The translations under genes were made by a program, and so were the position numbers. Below the pieces are notes generated by a model. The model did not search any database and was not told the origin of the DNA. It worked only from the letters and a program-made list of their open reading frames with translations. Positions 22,085 to 22,219 of a stretch of 22,219 bases of DNA are shown here, piece by piece; the stretch's first letter is position 1; each line of letters opens with the position of its first letter. Origin of the DNA: Candidatus Flexicrinis proximus (GTDB lineage: Bacteria > Chloroflexota > Anaerolineae > Aggregatilineales > Phototrophicaceae); assembly GCA_016712885.1 (NCBI GenBank), contig JADJQF010000028.1, forward strand, positions 1 to 22,219, written 5' to 3'.

Positions 22085-22219
22085 ACCGCATCCTTTGGGC
22101 GCGTGTCATGCTTCGCCAGATCCCGCCTGACCCGCAGAACGTCGCGGCTCGGGACTCGCGCTGGTTCGCGCGGGAGGGTGTCGAGTCCCTGCTGCGTCTT
22201 GGCGTCCACGTACTCGGCC
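22033..22219 (-). CDS. 3' end of a minus-strand gene at the window edge (tentative)
   Basis: Minus strand open from the window edge to a TAG at 22033-22035. The first ~45 codons have G/C-rich third positions like the other genes here and read AEYVDAKTQQGLDTLPREPA then VPSRDVLRVRRDLAKHDTRP. The last ~15 residues (Cys/Thr/Ser-rich) look less gene-like and overlap the possible 29-residue ORF. The opposite strand is also open (ATG at 22108-22110), so the call depends on operon direction: every other supported gene is on the minus strand and the plus ATG lacks a ribosome binding site. No function can be given. Confidence 0.4.
   Translation of the reverse strand, partial: AEYVDAKTQQGLDTLPREPARVPSRDVLRVRRDLAKHDTRPKDAVCASTTPSQPAGCQLCK

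Noticed and set aside
22108..22219. Plus-strand partial CDS starting MLRQIPPDPQ
   Set aside because: Amino acid composition is plausible, but no ribosome binding site precedes the ATG, all supported genes are on the other strand, and the minus strand is open in the codon-aligned frame. Kept only as an alternative.
1..22219. tRNA genes, CRISPR arrays, insertion sequences, attachment sites
   Set aside because: No cloverleaf-like, regularly spaced repeat, or transposase/integrase signals were recognised on either strand.

Overview
The window is one structural and lysis module of a tailed bacteriophage (Caudoviricetes). The base composition is strongly G+C-rich, and nearly everything is coded on the minus strand as one tightly packed run of genes read from right to left. 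Start codons are often GTG or TTG, many genes overlap their neighbour by 1-11 bases, and most have clear GGAGG-type ribosome binding sites. The gene order (portal, scaffold, major capsid protein, head-tail adaptors, a ~990-residue nozzle-like tail protein, a short fibre) has no tape measure, sheath or long tail-tube gene, which points to a podovirus-type virion. A lipoprotein and a signal-peptide protein suggest a Gram-negative host. No terminase, replication, integrase, tRNA or CRISPR feature is visible.

Layout, right to left. (1) 22219-21072: an unresolved partial gene at the edge, a possible 29-residue ORF, and a 308-residue protein of unknown function. (2) 21036-18826: a probable lysis cassette made of a lipoprotein, a 58-residue ORF, a two-helix holin-like protein, a membrane-anchored PAS-domain protein, a GH108 endolysin and a 60-residue single-span membrane protein. 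(3) 18836-13333: head genes, namely a portal with an internal zinc ribbon, an exported four-cysteine protein, a probable scaffold and the major capsid protein. The only sizeable non-coding gap inside the operon (about 130 bp, upstream of the scaffold) carries a 21-bp imperfect direct repeat. (4) 13305-8177: a capsid-associated beta protein, two proteins with Cys-pair zinc motifs, three consecutive related head-tail adaptor proteins (two with the same inserted beta domain), and a small beta protein. (5) 8180-4390: the nozzle-like protein with two carbohydrate-binding-like insertions, then a fibre. (6) 4378-1: an accessory virion cluster alternating low-complexity Gly/Pro/Gln-rich proteins with two enzyme-like proteins, a GNAT acyltransferase fold and a GT-A glycosyltransferase-like protein, ending in a large protein that runs off the left edge and is plausibly an internal virion or ejection protein.

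The least expected content is the PAS sensor-like protein directly upstream of the endolysin, the glycosyltransferase and GNAT pair among tail and internal genes, and the repeated use of zinc ribbons and inserted beta domains in head and tail proteins. All family calls come from reading the sequence; no database search was run.
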